This document shows positions 34,626 through 42,975 of a DNA stretch of 54,706 nt, in pieces. This stretch comes from Bacteroidaceae bacterium. Its GTDB lineage: Bacteria > Bacteroidota > Bacteroidia > Bacteroidales > Bacteroidaceae. Position numbers and translations under genes: made by a program. The stretch lies in NCBI GenBank assembly GCA_024401225.1, contig JAKSLM010000015.1, positions 1 to 54,706 of the forward strand. Direction: 5' to 3'. The notes beneath the pieces were generated by a model. The model saw only the letters and a list, made by a program, of their open reading frames with translations, did not search any database and was not told where the DNA came from. Each line of letters opens with the position of its first letter. Position 1 is the stretch's first letter.

Positions 34626-34665
34626 TAAGGTGAAAAATGAGGTTTTCGCTTCATTTTTCACCTTA
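34626..34665 (-). terminator. Terminator of the cysS operon
   Basis: A 15-bp perfect stem (34626-34640 with 34651-34665) with a 10-nt loop lies 31 bp past the stop of the leftward glycine-rich protein gene. On the minus strand an AT-rich run follows. It separates the cysS operon from the T9SS operon; 34562-34625 must contain the porP promoter, though no clear TAnnTTTG is visible there. Confidence 0.8.
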
Positions 34666-34696
34666 AATATTGTGATTTCTGTGTTTCGATGTGCGA

Positions 34697-35260
34697 TTAG
34701 AAACCGCCTCCTCCGCCGAATCCGCCTCCGAAGTCACCTCCGCCTGGGAATCCGCCACCAGGGAAACCTCCGCCGAAGCCGCCTCCACCACGAGGGCCGT
34801 TGAAGTTGCCTCCCTGGCGATTGCCACCCATGTTCATGCCGCGAAGGAATACTTGCGAAGTCTGAACGGCTGTGAGGAACTCGAGGAACTTAGGATAGTA
34901 TTCCTTGTCGACCTTAAGCTGAGCCTCTGTGCGGTTGAACTGCTTCTCGATGAGTTCTTTTGCCTGCTCCTCTGTGAGCTTCTTCATGTCAATCTGCTGC
35001 TCGTTCTGCTCTTCTCCCTTAGGGTAGGCAGCATTCTGGCGCGCGTTCATGTAGTCGAGGTAGAGCACTGTGAAGAGCTGAGTCTTCTCATCGTCGAGCT
35101 TCATCTGCTTAGCCATGCGCTCTGCGTTGCGGTTGTACATCTCTGTTGGATCCATTCTCTGACGTGAACGGCGATTGCCCTGATTCTGTGCTTGTGCATA
35201 GCTTACGCACAAAAGTACTGCCAATGTGGCGATAAGAGTCTTGATTTTCATTGTTGACAT
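34697..35260 (-). CDS. Exported Spy/CpxP-like protein with glycine-rich tail
   Basis: The 187-residue protein has a signal peptide (about 1-25, ending AQA). A helical body contains RMDPTEMYNRNAERMAKQMKLDDEK and MKKLTEEQAKELIEKQF, i.e. LTxxQ-type repeats as in Spy/CpxP periplasmic chaperones. A C-terminal 45-residue tail is made almost only of Gly, Phe, Pro and Asn (GGGFGGGFPGGGFPGGG). It probably acts in the periplasm; the function of the tail is unknown. DUF4890-type proteins have a similar body. Confidence 0.72.
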   Translation of the reverse strand: MSTMKIKTLIATLAVLLCVSYAQAQNQGNRRSRQRMDPTEMYNRNAERMAKQMKLDDEKTQLFTVLYLDYMNARQNAAYPKGEEQNEQQIDMKKLTEEQAKELIEKQFNRTEAQLKVDKEYYPKFLEFLTAVQTSQVFLRGMNMGGNRQGGNFNGPRGGGGFGGGFPGGGFPGGGDFGGGFGGGGGF

Positions 35261-35324
35261 GTTTTGTTGATTAGTAGTTTACTTTTCTTACGATGTCTTT
35301 ATGACTCAGTTGCGTATGAATGGT

Positions 35325-35525
35325 TTAAATGCGTGACTTCCAAAGGGAATAGACGTTCCACCCGAACCATATAAAGGCTGCGGCAAACACGAAGTCCATG
35401 AAGTAGAAGGTAGGAAGGTTAGGGTCGCCATCGGGAAGTACGAGCGAAAAATAAACGCTGGCTCCGCAGCACAAGGCTACGAAGACCAGCGATGTAGTCA
35501 TGAGTATGAGTTTTGCTTTTTCCAT
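35325..35525 (-). CDS. Small two-helix membrane protein
   Basis: The 66-residue protein has hydrophobic helices at about 5-27 and 41-62, separated by LPDGDPNLPTFY. It ends in a basic KSRI. No family is recognised. It lies 25 bp after cysS on the same strand and is probably co-transcribed. Confidence 0.65.
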   Translation of the reverse strand: MEKAKLILMTTSLVFVALCCGASVYFSLVLPDGDPNLPTFYFMDFVFAAAFIWFGWNVYSLWKSRI

Positions 35526-35550
35526 GTTGTCGTGAGGATAGGGGATATGG

Positions 35551-37056
35551 TTACTTGTTCAGTTTCCAAGAGAATCCGTCCTTGGTGTCCTTCACCTCAA
35601 ATCCAAGAGCTGCAAGGTTGTCGCGGATCATGTCGCTTGTAGCCCAATCCTTGTTGGCCTTAGCCTTCGAGCGCTGCTCGAGAAGCATGTCGACCACCTT
35701 ACCAAATGCCTCTTCGCGAGCGGAGTTGTCGTCGCCTCCAGCACTTGCTCCTGCCTTGAGACCGAGGATGTCGAACACGAATACTGTGAAGAGCTGCTTC
35801 ATGGCTTCGAGCACTTCGGCCGAGATAGACATCTTCTTGTCCTGTATGCTGTTGATGAGCTTGGTAGCTTCGAAGAGGTTGCTGATTACGATAGGAGTGT
35901 TGAGGTCGTCGTTCATTGCCTCGTAACACTTGTCCTCAATCTGCTTCACCTGTTCCATAGTGACCTCAGGCACGCCCGATACGGCACCTGCTGTGAGGTT
36001 CTGAAGGGCGTTCCATGCGTCAAGCATGCGCTCCAGTCCCTTCTCTGCAGCCTGAAGGGCTTCGTTGGAGAAGTCGACAGTAGAACGATAGTGAGCCTGA
36101 AGGATGAAGAAGCGAATCACCATAGGACTGTAGCCGCGCTCGAGACGCTCGTGCTCACCAGCGAAGAACTGAGGAAGGGTGATGAAGTTGTTGTACGACT
36201 TACCCATCTTCTTGCCATCGATGGTGATCATGTTGTTGTGCATCCAGTAAGTGACCATCTGGTCGCCCTGGCTTGCTACTGCCTGTGCAATCTCACATTC
36301 GTGGTGAGGGAATACAAGATCGAGTCCGCCTCCGTGAATGTCGAAATGGCTACCGAGGTACTTGCGTCCCATAGCAGTACATTCGCAGTGCCATCCTGGG
36401 AAACCATCGCTCCAAGGGCTTGGCCATCGCATGATGTGCTCAGGCTGTGCTGCCTTCCAAAGGGCGAAGTCGGCCTGGTTCTTCTTCTCGCCTACGCCAG
36501 CGAGTTCGCGGCTGGCATCCTTGATGTTCTCAAGCGAGCGTCCTGACAGTACACCGTACTTGTGCGACTTGTCGTACTTCTCCACATCGAAGTATACCGA
36601 TCCACAACTCTCGTATGCAAATCCGTTGTCAAGAATCTGCTGCACGAGTTGCTGCTGCTCAATGATGTGGCCAGAAGCATGAGGTTCGATGGATGGTGGC
36701 AGACAGCCAAGTGCATCCATTGCCTCATGGAAGCGGTTGGTGTAGTACTGCGCTACCTCCATTGGTTCCAACTGCTCGAGGCGAGCCTTTTTTGCAATCT
36801 TGTCCTCGCCCTCATCCGCATCGTGCTCAAGGTGGCCGACGTCGGTAATGTTGCGCACATAGCGTACCTTGTATCCAAGGTGCTGAAGGTAACGGAATAC
36901 GATATCGAATGTGATGGCTGGGCGTGCGTGGCCGAGATGCGCATCACCATATACTGTAGGTCCGCACACATACATTCCGACATGTGGAGCATGCAGCGGC
37001 TTGAAAACTTCCTTTCTACGTGTAAGCGTATTGTAAATGTAAAGTACCTGTTCCAT
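35551..37056 (-). CDS. cysS: Cysteinyl-tRNA synthetase
   Basis: The 501-residue class I synthetase has zinc-binding Cys31, the HIGH-type motif HLGH (40-43), further zinc ligands in WHCECTAMG and HHECE, and the KMSKS-type loop KKMGKSYNN. It charges tRNA-Cys. It is of normal length. It is first gene of a leftward unit with a small membrane protein and the Spy-like protein. Confidence 0.97.
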   Translation of the reverse strand: MEQVLYIYNTLTRRKEVFKPLHAPHVGMYVCGPTVYGDAHLGHARPAITFDIVFRYLQHLGYKVRYVRNITDVGHLEHDADEGEDKIAKKARLEQLEPMEVAQYYTNRFHEAMDALGCLPPSIEPHASGHIIEQQQLVQQILDNGFAYESCGSVYFDVEKYDKSHKYGVLSGRSLENIKDASRELAGVGEKKNQADFALWKAAQPEHIMRWPSPWSDGFPGWHCECTAMGRKYLGSHFDIHGGGLDLVFPHHECEIAQAVASQGDQMVTYWMHNNMITIDGKKMGKSYNNFITLPQFFAGEHERLERGYSPMVIRFFILQAHYRSTVDFSNEALQAAEKGLERMLDAWNALQNLTAGAVSGVPEVTMEQVKQIEDKCYEAMNDDLNTPIVISNLFEATKLINSIQDKKMSISAEVLEAMKQLFTVFVFDILGLKAGASAGGDDNSAREEAFGKVVDMLLEQRSKAKANKDWATSDMIRDNLAALGFEVKDTKDGFSWKLNK

Positions 37057-37124
37057 AAGTAGGTGTTGAAAAATAATTTAATCTTGCACGGTACGTGCTT
37101 TTTGCAATTTTATCAAATTGTGTG

Positions 37125-37132
37125 CAAAGATA
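37125..37132 (-). promoter_or_regulatory. -7 promoter element of cysS
   Basis: On the minus strand this reads TATCTTTG. TTTG at 37155-37158 (minus) with a 22-bp spacer is a plausible -33. The leader would be about 60 nt. It faces the ribF promoter 14 bp away. Confidence 0.65.
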
Positions 37133-37146
37133 CGCAATTTTTTGCT

Positions 37147-37154
37147 TACCTTTG
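37147..37154 (+). promoter_or_regulatory. -7 promoter element of ribF
   Basis: TACCTTTG on the plus strand ends 16 bp before the ATG at 37171, giving a leader of about 10 nt. This is why the longer open frame beginning at 37063 is not the real start, and it leaves no room for an FMN riboswitch. Confidence 0.65.
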
Positions 37155-37170
37155 CAAAAAATGTCACGAA

Positions 37171-38073
37171 ATGATGCAATATTCTACGAAAAACGAACAA
37201 CAGAAACCCTGTGTGGCCACCATAGGCTCGTTTGATGGTGTACACCAGGGGCATCAGTTCATCATCAGCCAGCTCAAGGAGCAGGCCCGCAATCGTGGGC
37301 TTGCATCGATGGTCGTGACGTTTGCCAATCATCCTCTGAAAGTATTGCGCCCTGATGCCAGGGTGGAACTGCTTACTCTGAGCGACGAGAAGGAGTGCAG
37401 ACTGAAGGCTTTGGAAGTGGATAGGGTAGTGATGCTTCCATTCACAAAGGAACTGTCCATGCTTTCGGCCTACGACTTCATGGATCAGGTGCTTAGCCGC
37501 CAGTTGGGCGTAAAGGTGCTGCTGATAGGGTATGACAATCATTTCGGTCACGATAGGAAATCGTTTGATGACTATGTGGAGTATGGTCGCCAACTTGGCA
37601 TTGAAGTGATCAAGGCCGAACCTCTGACCACTCCCACAGGGACTCCATCATCATCGGTAGTACGCCAGGCACTCAAGGAAGGACGCATACTGCAGGCCAA
37701 TGAAGGTCTCGGATACACATACTGCATAAAGGGCAAGGTGGTCAACGGATTCCATATCGGCACCAAACTGGGTTTCCCTACAGCCAATATCGAGGTCGAT
37801 GCAGACAAGCTTATCCCAAAGGACGGTGTGTACTGCGTTCGTGCCATCGGTCATATAGGGATGATGAACATCGGTCATCGTCCAACGCTCGATAACGGAC
37901 CACAGAAGTCGCTGGAGGTGCATCTTCTCGACTTCGATGGCAACCTGTACGATACGGATATGCAGATAGAGTTCCTTGAGTACGTTCGCGATGAGCAGAA
38001 GTTCGACTCGGTCGAAGAACTTAAGCGCCAGTTGATGCATGATGAGGAGTTTTGCAGGCGTTTTTGCCGCTAA
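37171..38073 (+). CDS. ribF: Bifunctional riboflavin kinase/FAD synthetase
   Basis: The start at 37171 (MMQYSTKN; 300 residues) is fixed by the promoter just upstream; the next codon is also ATG. The N-terminal FAD synthetase domain has ATIGSFDGVHQGHQ with the nucleotidyltransferase H-x-G-H, VVTFANHP and YDNHFGHDR. The C-terminal flavokinase domain has KGKVVNGFHIGTKLGFPTANIEVD and a late INIGHRPT-like MNIGHRPT. It converts riboflavin to FMN and FAD. Confidence 0.95.
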   Translation: MMQYSTKNEQQKPCVATIGSFDGVHQGHQFIISQLKEQARNRGLASMVVTFANHPLKVLRPDARVELLTLSDEKECRLKALEVDRVVMLPFTKELSMLSAYDFMDQVLSRQLGVKVLLIGYDNHFGHDRKSFDDYVEYGRQLGIEVIKAEPLTTPTGTPSSSVVRQALKEGRILQANEGLGYTYCIKGKVVNGFHIGTKLGFPTANIEVDADKLIPKDGVYCVRAIGHIGMMNIGHRPTLDNGPQKSLEVHLLDFDGNLYDTDMQIEFLEYVRDEQKFDSVEELKRQLMHDEEFCRRFCR

Positions 38074-38161
38074 AAGGGGTGAATGTGCTGTAAAAACGGA
38101 AGATGAAGGCGAAAATGCCGTGTGTTTATTCAAAATCAGTTGGTTAAGGTCGCAAAAAGGC

Positions 38162-38227
38162 AAAAAAAAAGGGTAACCGCCGTTACCCAACCTTTTGTTA
38201 ACCTTAAATCTAATACTATGAAAAACA
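38162..38227 (-). ncRNA. Probable small RNA with own promoter and intrinsic terminator
   Basis: On the minus strand a promoter (38233-38265) is followed about 6 nt later by a 65-nt region with no useful open frame, including ATTAGATTTAAGGTTAAC. It ends in the hairpin GGGTAAC-GGCG-GTTACCC and a run of nine T. This is the complete layout of a free-standing bacterial sRNA. It lies downstream of ribF (convergent) and upstream of the DUF3109 gene (divergent). I recall similar A/T-rich segments between genes in other Bacteroidales but cannot check that here. Confidence 0.65.
38171..38188 (-). terminator. Intrinsic terminator of the small RNA
   Basis: A 7-bp GC-rich stem (38171-38177 with 38182-38188) with a 4-nt loop is followed on the minus strand by nine T (plus-strand A run at 38162-38170). 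It is a textbook Rho-independent terminator. On the plus strand it may also help end ribF transcripts. Confidence 0.85.
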
Positions 38228-38232
38228 CACTG

Positions 38233-38265
38233 CAAAGATACGGCGATTTTGCCTATATCGCCAAA
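38233..38265 (-). promoter_or_regulatory. Promoter of the small RNA
   Basis: On the minus strand, TTTG (38262-38265) and TATCTTTG (38233-38240) are separated by 21 bp, matching both the -33 and -7 elements of Bacteroidota promoters. Confidence 0.7.
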
Positions 38266-38331
38266 TTATTTTAATGGAAAAGTAAGGGAAACTTACATTT
38301 TGTGATGTATATCAAGAAATAAGAGTATAAA

Positions 38332-38925
38332 ATGGTAGAAATATTAGGAGTATTGGTGTCGTTGGACATCTTTCAAGAGATGTTTTGCTGCGATTTGTCC
38401 CAATGCCACGGCATTTGCTGTGTGGAAGGAGATGCCGGAGCACCTGTCGATATGGAGGAAGTAGAGTATCTGGAGGAGTCGCTCGATGTGGTTTGGGAGG
38501 ATTTGAATGCAGCTGCTCAAGCGGAGATTGACAAGAATGGTGTGGTTTATCCGGACATCGATGGTGATCTCGTCACAAGCATTGTGCGGGGTAAGGATTG
38601 TGTGTTCGTGAAGTATGCCGACCTGGATGGCGCTCCAAACTGCGCTCTTTGTGCCATCGACTCCGCATTCCGTGCGGGCAAATTCCACTGGCAGAAACCT
38701 ATCTCCTGTGCCCTTTATCCTATCCGCGTGAAGATGATAGGCGGTGCGCCAGCGCTTAACTACCATAAGTGGGATGTCTGCAAACCAGCACGTGAACTGG
38801 GACGCAAGCTTCACCTTCCGCTTTACCAGTTTCTCAAGGAACCGCTCATTCGCCGCTTCGGGCAGGAATGGTACGATGAGTGCTGCAAGGTGGCTGAGGA
38901 ACTGAAGAAGGCGGGCTACTTGTAG
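38332..38925 (+). CDS. DUF3109 family cysteine-cluster protein
   Basis: The 197-residue protein has a dense Cys cluster at the N-terminus (MFCCDLSQCHGICCVEGDAGAP, residues about 17-38). Further Cys lie in GKDCVFVKY, PNCALCAID and ISCALYPIRV. This is the DUF3109/YkgJ-like pattern, probably a zinc or iron-sulfur site. No function is established. It is monocistronic; the 38275-38331 leader has a small inverted repeat GTAAG/CTTAC. Confidence 0.9.
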   Translation: MVEILGVLVSLDIFQEMFCCDLSQCHGICCVEGDAGAPVDMEEVEYLEESLDVVWEDLNAAAQAEIDKNGVVYPDIDGDLVTSIVRGKDCVFVKYADLDGAPNCALCAIDSAFRAGKFHWQKPISCALYPIRVKMIGGAPALNYHKWDVCKPARELGRKLHLPLYQFLKEPLIRRFGQEWYDECCKVAEELKKAGYL

Positions 38926-39036
38926 GAAAGCGATAAAGGGATTTCATGGCGATTCCTTATTCTATAGTTTGAAATCAATTACCATTGTAATATTAAATCA
39001 GGCGCCGTTGTAATAAAACTGTTGCAATCATTAATA

Positions 39037-39070
39037 AATAAGGTGACTATCGGTCGATAGCCACCTTATT
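39037..39070. terminator. Terminator of the acyl-CoA dehydrogenase operon
   Basis: AATAAGGTG pairs with CACCTTATT, then one mismatch, then CTAT/ATAG around a short loop; T/A-rich sequence flanks both sides. It lies 27 bp past the leftward stop at 39098 and 111 bp past the DUF3109 stop, so it may serve both. Confidence 0.75.
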
Positions 39071-39097
39071 ATATATAATAGGTATGTAAGTCGGGAA

Positions 39098-40807
39098 TTA
39101 TGCCTGCTGGTAAGCTGCGAGCTGATCAACGTCGAGCTTGCTTACGTAGTTAGCATGCTTCTCTACCTCTGACTCTGCGTAGTTTGTGAACACTACGAGC
39201 GACTTCTCGAAGAGTTCTGGAGCACGCTGAGTGTCCTGAAGGAGAAGGTAAGACATGATAACGTATGCAGTCATCTCGTAGAGCTTGCGTGAGCAGAGGT
39301 CGAGAAGATCCTGATTGCCTGACTCCTTAGCCTTTGCAACAGCGGCGTTGAGCTTCTCTGACATTGCAGCGATGCGTGATGCAAAGCTTGCGTATTTCTC
39401 GTCTACTGGCTCCTGAGCATAGTCAGCGATAACCTTCTCGTAGAATCCTGAAGTGATGTAGCGGATAGCAGCAACAGTCTGGAGCTGAGTAGTACCCTCG
39501 TAGATTGACATGATACGAGCATCGCGGTAAACGCGCTGGCACTTGTACTCGAGCATGAAGCCCGAACCACCGTGTACCTGGATAGAATCGTATGCTGACT
39601 CGTTGGCGAACTCAGAGTTCATACCCTTAGCGAGTGGAGTGAATGCATCAGCAAGCTTGCTGTACTTCTTGAACTCGTCGCGCTCCTCAGGAGTGAGCTT
39701 GCGCTCCTTTGAGATGTCATCGAGACACTTGTAGATATCAACGTAGCGAGCTGTCATGTAAAGGAGTGAACGACCTGCATCGAGCTTAGCCTTGATGCGA
39801 GCGATCATATCGTATACAGCTGGGAAGTTGATGATCTCCTTGCCGAACTGCTTACGGTCGCGAGCGTAGTTGATAGCCTCCTCGTATGCTGCCTGCTCAG
39901 CACCTACTGACTGAGATGCGATACCGAGACGTGCACCATTCATCAAGCCCATAACGTACTTGATAAGACCGAGCTTCTCAGAACCACAGAGTTCTGCCTT
40001 GGCATTCTTGTATACGAGCTCACATGTTGGGCTGCCGTGGATACCGAGCTTGTTCTCGATGCGGCGAACGTCAACACCACCATTGCGCTTGTCGTAGATG
40101 AACATAGAGAGACCACGACCATCGCGTGTGCCTTCGATTGAACGAGCGAGTACGAGGTGGATGTCAGCATCACCGTTAGTGATGAAGCGCTTTACACCGT
40201 TGAGGCGCCAGCAGTTCTCCTTCTCGTCGAATGTAGCCTTGAGCATTACAGACTGGAGGTCGGAACCTGCGTCAGGCTCAGTGAGGTCCATTGACATAGT
40301 CTCGCCTGCACAAACACGTGGGATGTAGCGCTTGCGCTGATCCTCGTCACCGAACTCGTAGAGAGTCTCGATACAGTCCTGAAGCGACCAGATGTTCTCG
40401 AATCCAGCATCGCCCTCAGCAATGATCTCGTTAGCTGCTGTGTAGACAACGTTAGGAAGGTTGAGACCTTCGTAGCGGCGAGGCATAGTCATACCGTTGA
40501 GGCCAGCCTTGATAGTAGCGTCGAGGTTCTCGTAAGTCTTTGAAGCGTAGCGTACGCGACCATTCTCGCAGTGAGGACCCTCAGCATCAACGTCCTCAGA
40601 GTTAGGACCGATGATGTTAGCGTTGATGTCGCCTGTGATTTCGAGGAGGCGGTCGTAGTTGTCCATTGCGTCCTCAAAGTCCTTTGGTGCATAGTCGTAC
40701 TGACCGTAGTCAGCATAGTTTCTCTCCTTTAATTCAACGATGCGCTTCATTAAAGGGTGTTCCATGTGGAATTTAATCTCAGGAACGTCTGTATATGAAT
40801 TTGCCAT
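39098..40807 (-). CDS. Acyl-CoA dehydrogenase
   Basis: The 569-residue flavoprotein is longer than the usual 380-residue family because of an N-terminal segment and a C-terminal helical domain of about 130 residues. Motifs include MSMDLTEPDAGSDLQ and FITNGDADIHLVLAR (FAD/substrate), YARDRKQFGKEI, HGGSGFMLEYKCQRVYRDAR and the catalytic-loop IYEGTTQLQ. It oxidises an acyl-CoA and passes electrons to the ETF encoded just upstream, with a 1-bp stop/start overlap at 40807. Confidence 0.93.
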   Translation of the reverse strand: MANSYTDVPEIKFHMEHPLMKRIVELKERNYADYGQYDYAPKDFEDAMDNYDRLLEITGDINANIIGPNSEDVDAEGPHCENGRVRYASKTYENLDATIKAGLNGMTMPRRYEGLNLPNVVYTAANEIIAEGDAGFENIWSLQDCIETLYEFGDEDQRKRYIPRVCAGETMSMDLTEPDAGSDLQSVMLKATFDEKENCWRLNGVKRFITNGDADIHLVLARSIEGTRDGRGLSMFIYDKRNGGVDVRRIENKLGIHGSPTCELVYKNAKAELCGSEKLGLIKYVMGLMNGARLGIASQSVGAEQAAYEEAINYARDRKQFGKEIINFPAVYDMIARIKAKLDAGRSLLYMTARYVDIYKCLDDISKERKLTPEERDEFKKYSKLADAFTPLAKGMNSEFANESAYDSIQVHGGSGFMLEYKCQRVYRDARIMSIYEGTTQLQTVAAIRYITSGFYEKVIADYAQEPVDEKYASFASRIAAMSEKLNAAVAKAKESGNQDLLDLCSRKLYEMTAYVIMSYLLLQDTQRAPELFEKSLVVFTNYAESEVEKHANYVSKLDVDQLAAYQQA

Positions 40808-41847
40808 TACTTAGAATTCTTTTTATAGTACTTGATGAGCTTTGGAACAACTTCCTCGACTGTTCCGTTGATGATATAGTCAGCAATCTGGTTGATTGGA
40901 GCGTTTGGATCATTGTTGATTGAGATGATGATGCCAGCGTCCTTCATACCTGCGATGTGCTGGATGGCACCTGAGATACCGCAAGCGATGTAAACCTTAG
41001 GACGTACGGTAACACCAGTCTGACCAATCTGACGATCGTGGTCGATCCAACCTGCATCGACTGCAGCACGTGAAGCACCTACCTCAGCGTGAAGTTCCTT
41101 AGCGAGGTCGAAGAGCATCTTGAAGCCCTCAGGGCCGCCTACACCGTAACCACCGGCAATAACGATTGGAGCGCCCTTGAGGTTGTGCTTGGCAGCCTCT
41201 ACATGACGATCGAGCACCTTTACTACATAGTCGGTAGTAGGAACATACTTAGCAACGTCGTGCTTGATGACTTCACCCTTGTAGTTCTCATCGAGAATCT
41301 CCTTCTTCATCACACCGTCACGTACTGTTGCCATCTGTGGGCGATGCTCTGGATTGACGATTGTAGCGATGATTGAACCACCGAATGCAGGACGAATCTG
41401 GTAGAGCTGATCCTCATAGTGCTTGTCGACCATGTTGCCCTCAGCATCCTTGACCTTCATGTCGAACGAACCGATCTCGAGCTGAGTACAGTCGGCAGTA
41501 AGACCTGAGTGGAGTGCAGAAGATACGCGTGGACCGAGGTCGCGACCGATAACTGTAGCACCGAGGAGGCAAATCTGTGGCTCTTCTTCCTTGAAGAGGT
41601 TTACGACTGCAGAAGTATGTGGGAGTGATGTGTAAGGGAAGAGACCCTCAGCATCGAATACGTGTACCTTATCAACACCGTAAGGGATAACCTGCTTCTC
41701 AACGCCATCGAGGTTTGAACCGATGAGGAGAGCCTCGAGCTGTACACCGAGCTGGTTAGCGAGCTTGCGACCCTTTGTGCAGAGCTCCAAACTTACGTCA
41801 GCAACCTTGTTGCCTTCAAGTTCACAATATACAAATACGTTATTCAT
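40807..41847 (-). CDS. etfA: Electron transfer flavoprotein alpha subunit
   Basis: The 346-residue protein has the ETF-alpha C-terminal FAD domain: GGYGVGGPEGFKMLFDLAKEL, VGASRAAVDAGWIDHDRQIGQTG, YIACGISGAIQHIAGM and SINNDPNAPI. It accepts electrons from the acyl-CoA dehydrogenase. It is 2 bp from etfB and overlaps the dehydrogenase gene by 1 bp. Confidence 0.96.
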   Translation of the reverse strand: MNNVFVYCELEGNKVADVSLELCTKGRKLANQLGVQLEALLIGSNLDGVEKQVIPYGVDKVHVFDAEGLFPYTSLPHTSAVVNLFKEEEPQICLLGATVIGRDLGPRVSSALHSGLTADCTQLEIGSFDMKVKDAEGNMVDKHYEDQLYQIRPAFGGSIIATIVNPEHRPQMATVRDGVMKKEILDENYKGEVIKHDVAKYVPTTDYVVKVLDRHVEAAKHNLKGAPIVIAGGYGVGGPEGFKMLFDLAKELHAEVGASRAAVDAGWIDHDRQIGQTGVTVRPKVYIACGISGAIQHIAGMKDAGIIISINNDPNAPINQIADYIINGTVEEVVPKLIKYYKKNSK

Positions 41848-41849
41848 GA

Positions 41850-42659
41850 TTATCCGATAGTGTTAGATTCCATAAGTTCCTTGATGAGACTATCGATATC
41901 CTCGTCCGAAGATGTGAGAGTCTTGTTTTCCTTAGCCTTGAAGACGATGCTCTTTACAGCCTTTACGTTTGTAGGAGAGCCAGCCTTACCAATCTGCATT
42001 GGGTCAGCCTCGATGTCGGCAGCACCCCATACAGTGAACTCGCGGTTCTTGTTAGCCCAAACGCGCTTTACGTTGCGTGTGCGGCAAGGTGCAGCCGAAC
42101 CGTTGACAGTTACAACGATTGGGAGTGGACCTTCTACAGTCTCCACACCGCCATCGATGTGACGCTTTGCAACGATCTTCTTAGCTTCCTTGTCGAGTGA
42201 GATGATTTCTTCAGTGTAAGTGATCTGAGTGAGTCCGAGCTTCTCAGCTACCTGTGGACCTACCTGAGCAGTATCACCGTCGATTGCCTGGCGTCCGCAG
42301 AGGATGATGTCGTAGTCACCAACCTTCTTGATGGCCTGAGCAAGAGTGTAAGATGTAGCGAGTGTGTCAGCACCGCCGAGAGGACGGTCAGATACGAGGA
42401 TACCCTCGTCAGCACCGCGGTAGATGCCTTCCTTAAGAACTTCAGCAGCCTTTGGAAGACCCATTGTGATCATTGTAATGGTTGAACCTGGATTCTGCTC
42501 CTTGAGGCGGAGAGCCTGCTCGAGAGCGTTGAGGTCCTCAGGGTTGAACACAGCTGGAAGTGCAGCGCGGTTCACAGTTCCCTCTGGAGTCATCGCATCA
42601 GGACCAACGTTGCGTGTGTCTGGTACCTGCTTTGCGAGTACGATAATTTTCAAACTCAT
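41850..42659 (-). CDS. etfB: Electron transfer flavoprotein beta subunit
   Basis: I chose the ATG at 42659 (MSLKIIVLAKQVPDT, 269 residues), the normal ETF-beta start; the open frame upstream to 42719 is AT-coded leader. Motifs are VNRAALPAVFNPEDLNALEQAL, DIILCGRQAIDGDTAQVGPQVAEKLG and a late RVWANKNREF. First gene of the etfB-etfA-dehydrogenase operon. Confidence 0.96.
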   Translation of the reverse strand: MSLKIIVLAKQVPDTRNVGPDAMTPEGTVNRAALPAVFNPEDLNALEQALRLKEQNPGSTITMITMGLPKAAEVLKEGIYRGADEGILVSDRPLGGADTLATSYTLAQAIKKVGDYDIILCGRQAIDGDTAQVGPQVAEKLGLTQITYTEEIISLDKEAKKIVAKRHIDGGVETVEGPLPIVVTVNGSAAPCRTRNVKRVWANKNREFTVWGAADIEADPMQIGKAGSPTNVKAVKSIVFKAKENKTLTSSDEDIDSLIKELMESNTIG

Positions 42660-42810
42660 AATTTGTTTATTATAAATAAAATTTAATTCTATAGTAACTT
42701 GTACATCACAAACATTCACATCACATACTGGTGTTGCTCCAGCAATGTAATGCTCAATTCTTATTCACTTATTAGTCAATATGTACTACTCTTGTTCAAA
42801 TTTTCGGGTG

Positions 42811-42818
42811 CAAAGTTA
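42811..42818 (-). promoter_or_regulatory. -7 promoter element of the etf operon
   Basis: On the minus strand this reads TAACTTTG, about 150 bp before the etfB ATG, giving a long AT-rich leader. Confidence 0.5.
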
Positions 42819-42935
42819 CGAATTAATATTCAAAAAAGAGTAGATTATTGCGTTTTATTGCACATTCTACCGAAAAAACGTGCATAAATCGTATTTGTTT
42901 TATGTGTTTTTTAAATATATAAGAGAGAAATGTCG

Positions 42936-42943
42936 TACATTTG
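42936..42943 (+). promoter_or_regulatory. -7 promoter element of the EamA transporter gene
   Basis: TACATTTG lies 32 bp before the ATG at 42976. It also shows that the open frame extending to 42880 is not coding. Confidence 0.55.
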
Positions 42944-42975
42944 CAGAAGAAATAAAACAAGATGACAACAAAAAG

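Noticed and set aside
37063-37170. N-terminal extension of ribF upstream of 37171
   Set aside because: It contains both promoter -7 elements, and its translation is not similar to the RibF start.
37155-37170. FMN riboswitch before ribF
   Set aside because: The leader predicted from the promoter is about 10 nt, too short for any aptamer.
38218-38274. 18-codon plus-strand frame starting MKNTLQRYG
   Set aside because: It coincides with the minus-strand promoter of the small RNA; the conserved-looking CAAAGATA is the reverse of TATCTTTG, which explains the sequence better than a peptide.
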